64,000 nucleotides of DNA from Mycobacterium ahvazicum. Its GTDB lineage: Bacteria; Actinomycetota; Actinomycetes; Mycobacteriales; Mycobacteriaceae. Positions 9,913-18,957 of the stretch are shown piece after piece. Numbering within the stretch: the stretch's first letter is position 1; each line of letters starts with the position of its first letter. The stretch lies in NCBI RefSeq assembly GCF_900176255.2, contig NZ_FXEG02000001.1:372001-436000 (forward strand), given 5' to 3'. The notes below the pieces were generated by a model that saw only the letters and a list, made by a program, of their open reading frames with translations, was not told the DNA's origin and did not search any database. Position numbers and translations under genes: made by a program.

Positions 9913-11109
9913 ATGGTCCAGGTGAGCAACGCGGCGTCCCGGTGGGGGAGCAGCGGGCTGGCCTGCCTGACCGGCCTGCCCGGCGGACCGCCGGACTTCT
10001 CCCGCGCCGAGGTGCTGGCCCGCGCCGAGCAGGTCGCGACGGCGGTCGGCACCCATCTGGGCATCACCGTCGGTGCGGCCACCCTGCTGGCCGGCCGGGC
10101 CGGATTGCTCGGATTGCGGCGCGGCGGCCGGATTTCGGCCGGCGGTGCCACCCGGCTGCTCGCAGCGCATGACGGTTGGTGCGCGCTGACGCTGTCGCGT
10201 CCCGACGACATCGCCGCTGTCCCCGCACTGTTGGAAGCCGACGAGGTGCCCGCCGATCCCTGGCCGATGCTGCAGCGCTGGGCCGCAACGCGTCTCGCCT
10301 CGGCGATCACCGAACGGGCCGGCCTGCTCGACTTGCCGGCGGCCATCCTGGGCGAGGCCGCCGCCATGTCGGCGCGAGTAGCGCGAATGGGCAGCGTGGG
10401 CGCCGCGCGAGACGTCGAGGGCCTGCTGGTGGCCGACCTGTCCTCGATGTGGGCCGGTCCGCTGTGCGGGCAGCTGCTGGCCCGCGCGGGAGCCATCGTC
10501 GTCAAAGTCGAAAGCCCACGACGACCGGACGGCACCCGGGCAGGCAATCGCGCATTCTTCGACTGGATGAACGGCGAAAAGCTGGCCTATTGCCTAGACT
10601 TCGACAGCCAGGCCGACGAGCTGCGCGAGCTGCTCGCGGTCGCCGACATCGTGATCGAGGGCTCGCGACCCGCGGCACTGGACCGGCGCCGTTTGGGCCC
10701 CGACCATATTGCGCCGCGAGCCGGCCGAATCTGGTTGCGTATCAGCGGGTATGACCAGCACCCCGGCCGGCCGGCGTTCGGCGACGATGCCGCGGTGGCC
10801 GGTGGCCTGGTCGGCGCCGCCGCGGACGGCCCGGTGTTCTGCGGGGACGCCATCGCCGATCCGCTCACCGGGCTGGAAGCCGCCCGGGCCGTGGCCGAAT
10901 CGCTGGTCCGCGGTGGCGGCGAATTGATTCAGCTGTCGATGGCCGGGATCGCCGCGGGCTATGCCGCCCTGCCCCGCGCGGTGTCGGTGGCCGACTGCCC
11001 GGCGCCCCCGCCGCAGCCGCCGCAGTCGCACCGCCGCGCCGCCGAACTGGGCGCGGACAACGAGGGCGTCCGCCAGCTGGTCAGCGAAAGACGTTTGCTG
11101 TCATGCTGA
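9913..11109 (+). CDS. CaiB/BaiF-type (family III) CoA-transferase
   Basis: From about residue 180 the 398-residue product has the family III CoA-transferase signature: VADLSSMWAGPLCGQLLARA, then VVKVESPRRPDG, then an IVIEGSRPAAL segment as in the CaiB/BaiF fold. The first 170 residues are an unusual N-terminal part. The protein is shorter after the core than classical members. It would move CoA between carboxylic acids; substrates unknown. It lies 11 bp after the Rv0216-like gene and overlaps the next gene by 7 bp, so the three form one operon. Confidence 0.82.
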   Translation: MVQVSNAASRWGSSGLACLTGLPGGPPDFSRAEVLARAEQVATAVGTHLGITVGAATLLAGRAGLLGLRRGGRISAGGATRLLAAHDGWCALTLSRPDDIAAVPALLEADEVPADPWPMLQRWAATRLASAITERAGLLDLPAAILGEAAAMSARVARMGSVGAARDVEGLLVADLSSMWAGPLCGQLLARAGAIVVKVESPRRPDGTRAGNRAFFDWMNGEKLAYCLDFDSQADELRELLAVADIVIEGSRPAALDRRRLGPDHIAPRAGRIWLRISGYDQHPGRPAFGDDAAVAGGLVGAAADGPVFCGDAIADPLTGLEAARAVAESLVRGGGELIQLSMAGIAAGYAALPRAVSVADCPAPPPQPPQSHRRAAELGADNEGVRQLVSERRLLSC

Positions 11110-12416
11110 TTCAGCGAGCTACCCTGCTGGACGGCACGGTGACCGACATCCGGGTCGGAGCGCAGATCGAGGAGATGGGCGACGGCCTCACATCCAGAAG
11201 TGGCGAGACCGTGCTCGACGCGCACGGCGCGACCGTGCTGCCCGGCCTGCACGACCACCACGTGCATCTGCGCTCGGCCGCCGCGGCGATGAATTCGGTG
11301 ATACTCGGACCGCCTCGAGTCCACACCAAAGATCAACTGGCACATGAACTTTCGGCGGCCACGCCGAATGCCGACGGATGGATCCGGGCGATCGGCTACC
11401 ACGAATCCGTCGCCGGTGAGCTGGATCGGTCCGCGCTCGACGCCATCGTGGCAGACAGTCCGGTCCGCGTCCAGCACCGCAGCGGCGCCTTGTGGATCCT
11501 CAATTCCGGGGCACTGCGACTGCTCGGAATGGCCGACCACCCCGACGGGCGGTTGCGCGCCAGCGACCGTTGGTCCGAGGTGCTGCAGCGTCAAACCAGC
11601 GACCTCACCGAACTGAGTAGGCGCCTCACCGCCGTCGGAGTCACCGGAGTCACCGACGCCACACCGGATCTGGGCGCGGACGACATGGTGTCGCTGTTGG
11701 TGGCGCACCGGCACGGAGAGTTCGCACCGCGGCTGTCTTTCTTGGCTCCGGGTAAGAAGATCCTGCACGACGACCGTCTCGACCTGGACTCGCTGACCGA
11801 ATGGATCGCCGACCGCCACGCCGGCGGACAGCCGGTTGCCGTGCACTGCGTGACCGCGGCTCAGTTAGTGGTCACCATCGCGGCATTGCGTGCCGCCGGC
11901 AGCCATCCGCGGGATCGCATCGAGCACGCCGCGGTCGTCGACGACGACAACCTCGCCGACCTCGCGGACCTTTCCCGGTCCGAGGGGCTCACCGTGGTGA
12001 CCCAGCCCAACTTCGTCGCCGAACGCGGTGACCAGTACCTCGCCGAGATTCCCGCCGCCGAGCACGCCGCACTGTGGCGGGTCGCATCGCTGCGGAAAGC
12101 GAAGGTGCGCTTGGCATTATCGACCGACATGCCGTTCGGTCGCGGCGACCCGTGGGCGGCGATGCGGGCTGCGGTACACCGCACCACACCCGGCGGCGCG
12201 GTGCTGGGCGTCGACGAATGTGTCTCGGCGACAGCCGCTTTGACGATGTTTCTGGGTGCTGCCGATCAACCGGGCCGACCCAGGGTCGTCGACGTCGGAG
12301 CGCCGGCCGACCTGTGCGTGCTGGCCGCGCCGCCCGCCACGGTGCTGGCCGAGCTGGACGCCGGTCTGGTGGCCGCGACGATCATCGGCGGCGTTACCGC
12401 CCATCCCGCGCACTAG
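11103..12416 (+). CDS. amidohydrolase-superfamily hydrolase
   Basis: The 437-residue product has the composite-domain start of amidohydrolases and the metal-binding DHHVHL right after VLPGLH. Later metal-ligand candidates are the His in VAVHCVTA, RIEHAA and the Asp in STDMPFGRGDP. The order fits YtcJ-like and imidazolonepropionase-like metal hydrolases, though the substrate is not predictable. It starts inside the CoA-transferase gene (7-bp overlap), which implies translational coupling, and ends in a CTAG shared with the lipW stop codon. This gene and the CoA-transferase are extra relative to M. tuberculosis at this locus (from memory). Confidence 0.82.
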   Translation: MLIQRATLLDGTVTDIRVGAQIEEMGDGLTSRSGETVLDAHGATVLPGLHDHHVHLRSAAAAMNSVILGPPRVHTKDQLAHELSAATPNADGWIRAIGYHESVAGELDRSALDAIVADSPVRVQHRSGALWILNSGALRLLGMADHPDGRLRASDRWSEVLQRQTSDLTELSRRLTAVGVTGVTDATPDLGADDMVSLLVAHRHGEFAPRLSFLAPGKKILHDDRLDLDSLTEWIADRHAGGQPVAVHCVTAAQLVVTIAALRAAGSHPRDRIEHAAVVDDDNLADLADLSRSEGLTVVTQPNFVAERGDQYLAEIPAAEHAALWRVASLRKAKVRLALSTDMPFGRGDPWAAMRAAVHRTTPGGAVLGVDECVSATAALTMFLGAADQPGRPRVVDVGAPADLCVLAAPPATVLAELDAGLVAATIIGGVTAHPAH

Positions 12417-13315
12417 GGCGCCGCGGCCAGCGCCTCGCGCAGCACGTCGCACTGGCTGTCGAAGAAGCGCTGCGACACTTGCACTTTCGGTGCCACCAAG
12501 TCGAATCCGTGGAAGGCGCCGGGGATGGTCTCCACCACGCACGGCACTCCGGCGGCCCGCAGGCGCTCGGCGTAGACGAGGTCTTCGTCGTGGAACAGGT
12601 CGTGCGTCCCGACGCCGATCCAGGCCGGTGCCAACCCGGCGAGGTCGTCGCGGCGGGCGGGCACGGCGACCCGCGGATCGGTGTCGCCCAGATACGCCGA
12701 CCAGCCGAACTGATTGCTGCGGGTGTTCCACAGGCGGTAGGCCGGGTTCTCGGCCGTCAGCGAGCTGCGGTCGTCGAGCATCGGGTAGGCCAGCAGCTGA
12801 AAGAAGGGTGCGACCTCGCCGCGGTCGCGGGCCAGCAACGCCAGCGCCGCCGCCAGACCGCCACCGGCGCTGGCGCCGCCGATCGCCACTCGCGTCCTGT
12901 CCACCGCGGGCAGCCCGGCCAGCCAGGTCAGTGCCGCATAGCAGTCCTCGAGCGGCGTGGGATACGGATGTTCGGGGGCCAGTCGGTACTTCACCGCCGC
13001 GACGGTGATGCCCAGCCTGGTGCTGAACCCGTGGCACACCCGGTCGTCTTGTTGCGGGCTGCCCATCACATATCCGCCGCCGTGTATCCACAGCAGCGCC
13101 GGTGCCGGATCGGTGACGCCGGGCGGCCGAAACAGGCGGATGCCGACTCCGGAACCGAGGGTGATCACTTCGGCATGGCGGGACGCAGCGGGATTGCGGC
13201 GCTCGCGCAGCTTGGTCAACACCCGGATGGTGGACAGGCTGCGGGGACTGACGATTTGTCGCGGCGCGATGCGCGCGATCCGGCGTAGATCAGGGTGAAC
13301 GTCGCTGTTCGGCAC
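12413..13315 (-). CDS. lipW: esterase LipW (HSL family)
   Basis: The 300-residue alpha/beta hydrolase is of the hormone-sensitive-lipase group. The oxyanion motif HGGGYVMG is at about residues 95-102, the nucleophile is in GGASAGGG, an acidic residue is in GTHDLFHDE, and the catalytic His is in GAFHGFD near the C-terminus. Length and position match Rv0217c. It hydrolyses short-chain esters in related proteins; the natural substrate is unknown. It converges on the amidohydrolase gene with a 4-bp overlap. Confidence 0.94.
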   Translation of the reverse strand: MPNSDVHPDLRRIARIAPRQIVSPRSLSTIRVLTKLRERRNPAASRHAEVITLGSGVGIRLFRPPGVTDPAPALLWIHGGGYVMGSPQQDDRVCHGFSTRLGITVAAVKYRLAPEHPYPTPLEDCYAALTWLAGLPAVDRTRVAIGGASAGGGLAAALALLARDRGEVAPFFQLLAYPMLDDRSSLTAENPAYRLWNTRSNQFGWSAYLGDTDPRVAVPARRDDLAGLAPAWIGVGTHDLFHDEDLVYAERLRAAGVPCVVETIPGAFHGFDLVAPKVQVSQRFFDSQCDVLREALAAAP

Positions 13316-13626
13316 CGGTCCAGTATGCGTACCCGGCCGAAATCAGATAGCGCGCGGCATCGCGGTTCGGCTGGAACGGCGCGCGCGACGCCATGTAAGT
13401 CAACGCTTGATTCCGGACCCGTCCACGCTCGCCTCGGCGCCGAATCACTTCGGTGGACCGTTTCGACCGGACGGTAGACCGACCCCTCTTCGGCCTGGTT
13501 AGCTGACGAGGGATTGCTATCGATCCGGATGATCCAAACGCTGGCGTAGCCCGTGTAAGTGGGGTGCGGGTTCGGTTGCAACACCCTCCAGTGGCCCGGA
13601 ATTCCGGGTCGCCCTGGTCGGACGCG
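13316..13626. other. 311-bp divergent intergenic region
   Basis: The region between the lipW start and the methyltransferase start should hold both promoters. I see no clear palindrome, repeat or RNA gene. A GTG at 13564 is in frame with the methyltransferase and could shorten the gap, but it would add 21 residues unlike the family. Confidence 0.5.
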
Positions 13627-14298
13627 ATGCGAAAGGCGGACATGCTGGGGCAACTCTACGATCGGGCGCTCGGCGGTGAGCGGTGCTGGATTCGTCATGA
13701 CGACGGCGAGGTTCGGGTGCTGCCGGCGCATCGCTGGCTGGGCGCACGGTGCTCCCCGAACGGAGGTTTGGTCGATGCCCTCGACGAGGACTTCGACGAA
13801 GCCGTCACCCAGATGTGCAGCGGGCCGACAATCGAGCTCGGCTGCGGGCCGGGAAGGTTGGTGGCGCGGCTGTTCGAGCGAGGGATACCCGCACTCGGCA
13901 TCGACCGGTCCGCGACCGCGATCCGGCTGGCCGGGCGCGGCGGCGCGCCGGCCCTCCTGGGCGACGTGTTCGAGCCGCTGCCCGGCATGGGCCGCTGGCA
14001 GACGGTGTTGCTGGTCGACGGCAATGTCGGCCTGGGCGGGGACCCGCGGCGGATCCTGGCGCGCGCGGCCGAGCTGCTGCGCCGAGGTGGTCGCTGCGTG
14101 GCCGAGTTCGAGGCCGACGCGATCGGCATCCGGGAGCGCTGGGTGCGGCTGGAGTCGGCCTGCGACGTGGGTCCCTGGTTCCGCTGGGCATCCGTCGGGG
14201 TGGATAGCGCCGCTGCCCTGGCGAGCCAGGTCGGACTGACGCTGACCGGCGTTCGGCTGATCAGCGGTCGGGTGGTTGCGAGCCTGGCCGCGCCGTGA
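13627..14298 (+). CDS. class I SAM-dependent methyltransferase-like protein
   Basis: The 223-residue product contains the motif I glycine loop IELGCGPGRLVARL followed by ALGIDRSATAI, whose acidic end should bind the ribose of S-adenosylmethionine. Later are VLLVDGNVGLGGDP (motif II-like) and LLRRGGRCVAEFE (motif III-like), the order of the Rossmann-type class I fold. The substrate is unknown. It overlaps the next gene by four bases (GTGA), so it is translationally coupled to the molybdopterin oxidoreductase and may act on it or its product. Starts at 13627 or 13642 are both possible. Confidence 0.78.
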   Translation: MRKADMLGQLYDRALGGERCWIRHDDGEVRVLPAHRWLGARCSPNGGLVDALDEDFDEAVTQMCSGPTIELGCGPGRLVARLFERGIPALGIDRSATAIRLAGRGGAPALLGDVFEPLPGMGRWQTVLLVDGNVGLGGDPRRILARAAELLRRGGRCVAEFEADAIGIRERWVRLESACDVGPWFRWASVGVDSAAALASQVGLTLTGVRLISGRVVASLAAP

Positions 14299-15539
14299 AC
14301 GGCTTGGGTGCCAGGCTGCTGATCCGTTTTCGCAGCCCGCTGCGCGGCCCGTGGCTGACGTCGGTGTTCGGGCTGGTGCTGTTGGTGGCACTGCCGATCA
14401 TCACGCTCACCGGGCTGCTGTCCTACATCGCCTACGCACCGCAATTCGGCCAGGCCATCCCGGCCGATGTCGGCTGGCTGCGACTGCCGTTGTTCGTCTG
14501 GCCCACCCGCCCGTCGTGGTTGTACCGGCTGACGCAGGGCCTGCACGTGGGTCTCGGCCTGGTGATCATCCCGGTGGTGCTGGCCAAGCTGTGGTCGGTG
14601 ATCCCGCGGCTGTTCGTCTGGCCGCCCGCCCGCTCGGTCGCTGCGTTCCTGGAGCGGGTGTCGCTGCTGATGCTGGTCGGCGGGATCCTGTTCGAAATCG
14701 TCACCGGCGTGCTGAACATCCAGTACGACTACATCTTCGGCTTCAGCTTCTACGACGCGCACTACTTCGGCGCGTGGGTCTTCATCACCGGGTTCCTGAT
14801 GCATATCGCGATCAAGCTGCCGCGCATGGTCACCGGATTGCGGTCGATGCCGCTGCGCGACGTGTTGCGCACCGGCCGCGCCGACACCCGTCCGGAGCCG
14901 CCCGATGCCGACGGCTTGGTGGCCACCGACCCGGCCGAACCGACGGTGAGCAGGCGTGGCGCCCTTGCGTTGGTCGGCGGCGGCGTCGTGCTGATCGCGG
15001 CCCTCACCGTTGGCCAGACTCTCGGCGGGGCCTCTCGCGGCGCCGCCCTGCTGCTGCCACGTGGGCGGGGCCGGGGTGATTTCCCGGTGAACAAGACCGC
15101 GGTCGCCGCCGGCATCAGCCGCGAAAGTGTCGGCGAGAGCTGGTCATTGGTGCTGCGCGGCGGGCCCACGCCGATCGCGTTGAACCGCGCCGCACTGGCC
15201 GGCATGCCGCAGACCACCGCGCGTCTGCCGATCGCGTGCGTCGAAGGTTGGTCGACCGTACAGACCTGGAGCGGCGTCCGGCTGGCCGAGCTGGCCCGCA
15301 TCGCGGGCGTACCCGCGCCACGCTCGGCGCGGGTGATATCCCTGCAGCGAGGCGGTGCGTTCGGGCAGGCGACGTTGCAAGCCAACCAGATTGGCGACCC
15401 CGAGGCGCTGCTGGCGCTGCGGGTCAACGGCGCCGACTTGTCGCTGGACCACGGCTATCCGGCCCGGATCATCGTGCCCGCGCTGCCGGGTGTGCACAAC
15501 ACCAAGTGGGTGGCCGCGATCGAATTCCAGGGCGGTTGA
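14295..15539 (+). CDS. membrane molybdopterin-dependent oxidoreductase (Rv0218-like)
   Basis: The N-terminal half has four transmembrane segments with histidines in QGLHVGLG and LMHIAIK that could bind heme b, like a cytochrome b561-type subunit. After a fifth hydrophobic segment (about residues 220-245) comes an extracytoplasmic sulfite-oxidase-type molybdopterin domain. It contains IACVEGWS, whose Cys is the expected molybdenum ligand, and a final HNTKWVAAIEF. The product therefore looks like a fused membrane anchor/heme protein plus catalytic domain. Substrate unknown. It sits between the methyltransferase and an Rv0219-like membrane protein, and all three appear to be one operon. Confidence 0.87.
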   Translation: MNGLGARLLIRFRSPLRGPWLTSVFGLVLLVALPIITLTGLLSYIAYAPQFGQAIPADVGWLRLPLFVWPTRPSWLYRLTQGLHVGLGLVIIPVVLAKLWSVIPRLFVWPPARSVAAFLERVSLLMLVGGILFEIVTGVLNIQYDYIFGFSFYDAHYFGAWVFITGFLMHIAIKLPRMVTGLRSMPLRDVLRTGRADTRPEPPDADGLVATDPAEPTVSRRGALALVGGGVVLIAALTVGQTLGGASRGAALLLPRGRGRGDFPVNKTAVAAGISRESVGESWSLVLRGGPTPIALNRAALAGMPQTTARLPIACVEGWSTVQTWSGVRLAELARIAGVPAPRSARVISLQRGGAFGQATLQANQIGDPEALLALRVNGADLSLDHGYPARIIVPALPGVHNTKWVAAIEFQGG

Positions 15540-15540
15540 G

Positions 15541-16059
15541 ATGCCAAGAATCGCACCACGTTTCGCCACGATCTACGGATCGCATCCGCTGCACCTGCTG
15601 ACGATGCTGTCCGGCTTCGCGCTGCTGGGCTACATCCTGGTCGTCTTCAAACCGGCGACACTGTGGAACTCCGGCACCTGGTGGCAGTCGATCGCGGTCT
15701 GGTTCGCCGCCGCCGTGGTCGTTCACGATCTGCTGTTCTTCCCGCTCTACGCGTTGGCCGACCGGGCGCTGTGGGCACCCCGGCAGCCGGCCCACACCCA
15801 CCCGAAAGTGCTCGCCCGCAACTACATTCGAGTGCCGGCGATGGGAGCGGGGCTGACGCTGTTGATCTTCTTGCCCGGGATCATCGAGCAGGGCGGACCC
15901 ACCTATGAGGCGGCGACCGGACAAACTCAACAGCCCTTCCTGGGCCGGTGGCTGCTGCTCACCGCGGCGATGTTCGGGATGAGCGCTATCTGCTACCTGA
16001 TCCGGATCGTCGCGGCGCGCGGGCGCCCCGCGCCCAGCGAAGGCAAAACCTCAGTCTAG
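15541..16059 (+). CDS. Rv0219-like membrane protein
   Basis: The 172-residue product starts one base after the stop of the molybdopterin enzyme. It has four hydrophobic segments, around residues 20-37, 48-68, 98-115 and 135-155, with His-containing loops (YGSHPLHLL, VVHDLLFF). It is probably a partner membrane subunit of the upstream oxidoreductase, based on adjacency rather than on any known motif. The open frame extends upstream inside the previous gene, but that part is a shadow. Confidence 0.82.
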   Translation: MPRIAPRFATIYGSHPLHLLTMLSGFALLGYILVVFKPATLWNSGTWWQSIAVWFAAAVVVHDLLFFPLYALADRALWAPRQPAHTHPKVLARNYIRVPAMGAGLTLLIFLPGIIEQGGPTYEAATGQTQQPFLGRWLLLTAAMFGMSAICYLIRIVAARGRPAPSEGKTSV

Positions 16060-16171
16060 GGCGGTAGATCCGGCGATTTAGCAAACATTTAACACGGCGA
16101 TTTCGCAGCAACTGCAGGACTTCTACGCAAACGTCAGTTTGCTCCGACGGGGTGGGGGTACAGTCCCCTAC

Positions 16172-17377
16172 ATGACGGCGAGGGTCCCGAGCATGACACC
16201 GTGTCTCAAATGGTTGCTGCGGGCCCGTCCCGCCGACTATGCGCTGGCACTAAGCGTTGCCGGTGCTTCGCTGCCGGTGGTGGGTAAGCACCTGGAACCA
16301 CTGGGCGGTGTGACCGCGATGGGCGTGTGGGGAGCGCGGCATGCGCCAGAGGCTTTCTCTGCACTGAAGAAGGACTGGCTGACGCCGGGGATCAACGACG
16401 TGCGCCGCCGGGACCGCGAGAGCACACACGAGGTGTCCGTCGCGGCGCTGCGTGGCATCGTGTCGGCCGCGGACCTCGAACTCGACTGGCCGGTGGTCGC
16501 CAAGAAGCCGCCGATCTGGGAAGCGTTGGGGCAGCGCCGTTACCTGTACCGCCGGGCGGTCCACTACGGCGACCACCCCGCACAGGTGCTGGACGTGTGG
16601 CGGCGCAAGGATCTGCCGCCCCAGCCCGCCCCCGTGCTGATCTTCGTCCCGGGCGGCGCCTGGGTGCACGGCCGGGCGATGATGCAGGGCACCGCCCTGA
16701 TGTCGCGACTGGCCGAGCAGGGCTGGGTGTGCCTGGCGATCGACTACCGTGTCGCGCCCTATAACCGCTGGCCGCGACACATCACCGACGTCAAGACCGC
16801 GATCGCGTGGGCGCGCGCCAACGTCGACAAGTTCGGCGGTGACCGCGATTTCGTTGCGGTGGCGGGTTGTTCGGCCGGCGGGCACCTGTCCGCGCTGGCC
16901 GGACTCACGCCCGACGACCCGGGCTTCGCGCACCGACTGCCGGAGGGCGCGGACAGCTCGGTCGACGCGGTCGTCGGCATCTACGGCCGCTACGACTGGG
17001 AGGACCGCTCCACCCCCGAGCGAGACCGGTTTGTCGAGTTCCTGGAGCGGGTGGTCGTCAAGAAGTCCATCGCCCGTCATCCCGAGCTGTACCGCGACGC
17101 GTCGCCGATCGCGCGGGTGCACCGGAATGCTCCGCCGTTCTTGGTGATTCACGGCAGCAAGGACAGCGTCATTCCCGTCGAGCAGGCGCGCAGCTTCGTC
17201 GAGCGGCTACGGGCGGCCTCGCATTCGATGGTCGGCTACCTGGAGTTGCCCGGGGCCGGACATGGCTTCGACATGATCGACGGCGAGCGCGCCGGCGTGG
17301 CGGCCCATGCCACTTCGCTGTTCCTCAACCAGATCTACCGCACCAAGGTGCAGATCAGGTCAAAAGAGGTCATCTAG
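16172..17377 (+). CDS. lipC: esterase LipC
   Basis: The 401-residue alpha/beta hydrolase matches Rv0220 closely from LLRARPADYALALSVAG onward (from memory). It has the oxyanion FVPGGAWVHG, nucleophile GCSAGGHLSALAG, acidic residue in HGSKDSVIP and the histidine in GAGHGFDM. Its M. tuberculosis homologue is a surface-associated esterase of short-chain esters. ATG 16172 was preferred to 16139 because the homologous region begins directly after it. Upstream is an AT-richer stretch with TTTAACA-like elements that may be its promoter. The Rv0221-like acyltransferase follows 44 bp downstream. Confidence 0.93.
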   Translation: MTARVPSMTPCLKWLLRARPADYALALSVAGASLPVVGKHLEPLGGVTAMGVWGARHAPEAFSALKKDWLTPGINDVRRRDRESTHEVSVAALRGIVSAADLELDWPVVAKKPPIWEALGQRRYLYRRAVHYGDHPAQVLDVWRRKDLPPQPAPVLIFVPGGAWVHGRAMMQGTALMSRLAEQGWVCLAIDYRVAPYNRWPRHITDVKTAIAWARANVDKFGGDRDFVAVAGCSAGGHLSALAGLTPDDPGFAHRLPEGADSSVDAVVGIYGRYDWEDRSTPERDRFVEFLERVVVKKSIARHPELYRDASPIARVHRNAPPFLVIHGSKDSVIPVEQARSFVERLRAASHSMVGYLELPGAGHGFDMIDGERAGVAAHATSLFLNQIYRTKVQIRSKEVI

Positions 17378-17421
17378 CTCAGTCGCTGAGTAAGGTCCCA
17401 GCTTGAGGGGAAGGGGCACTG

Positions 17422-18831
17422 ATGAAACGGCTCAGCGGCTGGGACTCGGTACTGCTGTACAGCGAGACCCCGAACGTGCACATGCACACGATCAAGGTCG
17501 CCGTCGTCGAAATCGACCCCGATCGCCGCGACTTCGACGTCAACTCGTTTCGCCAGGTCATCGGGGCCAGGCTGAACAAGCTCGAGCCTTTCACCTATCA
17601 GCTCGTCGACATCCCGTGGAAGTTCCATCATCCGATGTGGCGCGAGCATTGCGAGGTCGACCTCGACTATCACATCCGCCCGATGCAATTGCCCGAGCCG
17701 GGCGGTCGCCGCGAGCTGGACGAAGCGATCGGGCGCATCGCCAGCACCCCGCTGAACCGTGACCGTCCGCTGTGGGAGATGTACTTCATCGAGGGCCTGG
17801 CCGACAACCGGGTCGCGGTGGTCGGCAAGATCCACCACGCGCTCGCCGACGGTGTCGCGTCGGCCAATCTGCTGGCCCGCGGCATGGACCTACTGCCCAC
17901 CCCGGAAAGCGGCCCGCAGCTCACCGACCCCGCGCCGTCGAAGTCGCAATTGGTGCGCTCGGCGTTCTTCGATCACCTCCGTCAGGCCCGCAAGCTGCCG
18001 GCGACCTTCCGCTATACCGCGCAGGGGATCAATCGGGTCCGGCGCAGCTCGCGCAAACTCTCGCCGGAGCTGACCATGCCGTTCACGCCACCGCCCACCT
18101 TCCTCAACCACCGGATCACTCCGGAACGCCGTTTCGCGACGGCCACCCTGGCGCTCGCCGACATCAAGGAGACGGGCAAGAAGTGCGGCGGGACCATCAA
18201 CGATGTGGTGCTGGCCATCTCCACCGGGGCGCTGCGCACCTTGCTGTTGCGGTACGACGGCACGGCCGAACCGCTGCTGGCTTCCGTCCCGGCGAGTTTC
18301 GACTTCTCACCCGAACGGATATCGGGCAACTATTTCACCGGGCTGATGATCGCGCTGCCGGCCGACCTCGATGATCCGCTGGAGCGGCTGCAGGCCTGCC
18401 ACGACAACGCCGTCTCCGCCAAGGAGGCGTTCCACCTGGTCGGCCCCGAGTTGATCAGCCGGTGGTCGAACTACATGCCGCCGCTGGCCACCGAGTCGTT
18501 CTTCCGCTGGGCGTCCAGCCGTGACGGCCAGAACAAGGTGCTGAACCTGCCGATCTCGAACGTGCCCGGCCCACGCGAGCACGGGCGGGTCGGCGGCGCA
18601 CAGGTCACCGAGATCTACTCGGTCGGGCCGTTGACCGCGGGCAGCGGACTCAACATCACCGTGTGGAGTTACGTCGACCAGCTCAACATCTCCGTGCTGT
18701 CCGACGGCGCCACCGTCAAGGACCCGCACGAGGTGACCGAGGCGATGGTCGCCGACTTCATCGAATTGCGCAGGGCTGCAGGACTTTCCGAAGAGCTGAC
18801 GCCGGTCGAGGCCGCGATGGCGCCGGCCTGA
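17422..18831 (+). CDS. wax ester synthase/diacylglycerol acyltransferase (Rv0221-like)
   Basis: The 469-residue product belongs to the WS/DGAT family, which joins an acyl-CoA to diacylglycerol or a fatty alcohol to make storage lipid. The active-site HHALADG begins near residue 137. The N-terminal RLSGWDSVLLYSETPNVHMH and C-terminal LPISNVPGPRE (the conserved NVPGP) are typical. It matches Rv0221 and lies directly after lipC on the same strand, giving a lipase-acyltransferase pair. Confidence 0.94.
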   Translation: MKRLSGWDSVLLYSETPNVHMHTIKVAVVEIDPDRRDFDVNSFRQVIGARLNKLEPFTYQLVDIPWKFHHPMWREHCEVDLDYHIRPMQLPEPGGRRELDEAIGRIASTPLNRDRPLWEMYFIEGLADNRVAVVGKIHHALADGVASANLLARGMDLLPTPESGPQLTDPAPSKSQLVRSAFFDHLRQARKLPATFRYTAQGINRVRRSSRKLSPELTMPFTPPPTFLNHRITPERRFATATLALADIKETGKKCGGTINDVVLAISTGALRTLLLRYDGTAEPLLASVPASFDFSPERISGNYFTGLMIALPADLDDPLERLQACHDNAVSAKEAFHLVGPELISRWSNYMPPLATESFFRWASSRDGQNKVLNLPISNVPGPREHGRVGGAQVTEIYSVGPLTAGSGLNITVWSYVDQLNISVLSDGATVKDPHEVTEAMVADFIELRRAAGLSEELTPVEAAMAPA

Positions 18832-18957
18832 CCGGTCCGGCCGTCACCACGACCCCGAAATTCGGTAACGAGACTCTCTCCTGGTGCCAATGGCATTTCC
18901 GTCGGCGGCTACCATCAGTCGGTAACAGCCACCGATCGAAGGAGATGGGCAGCTACC

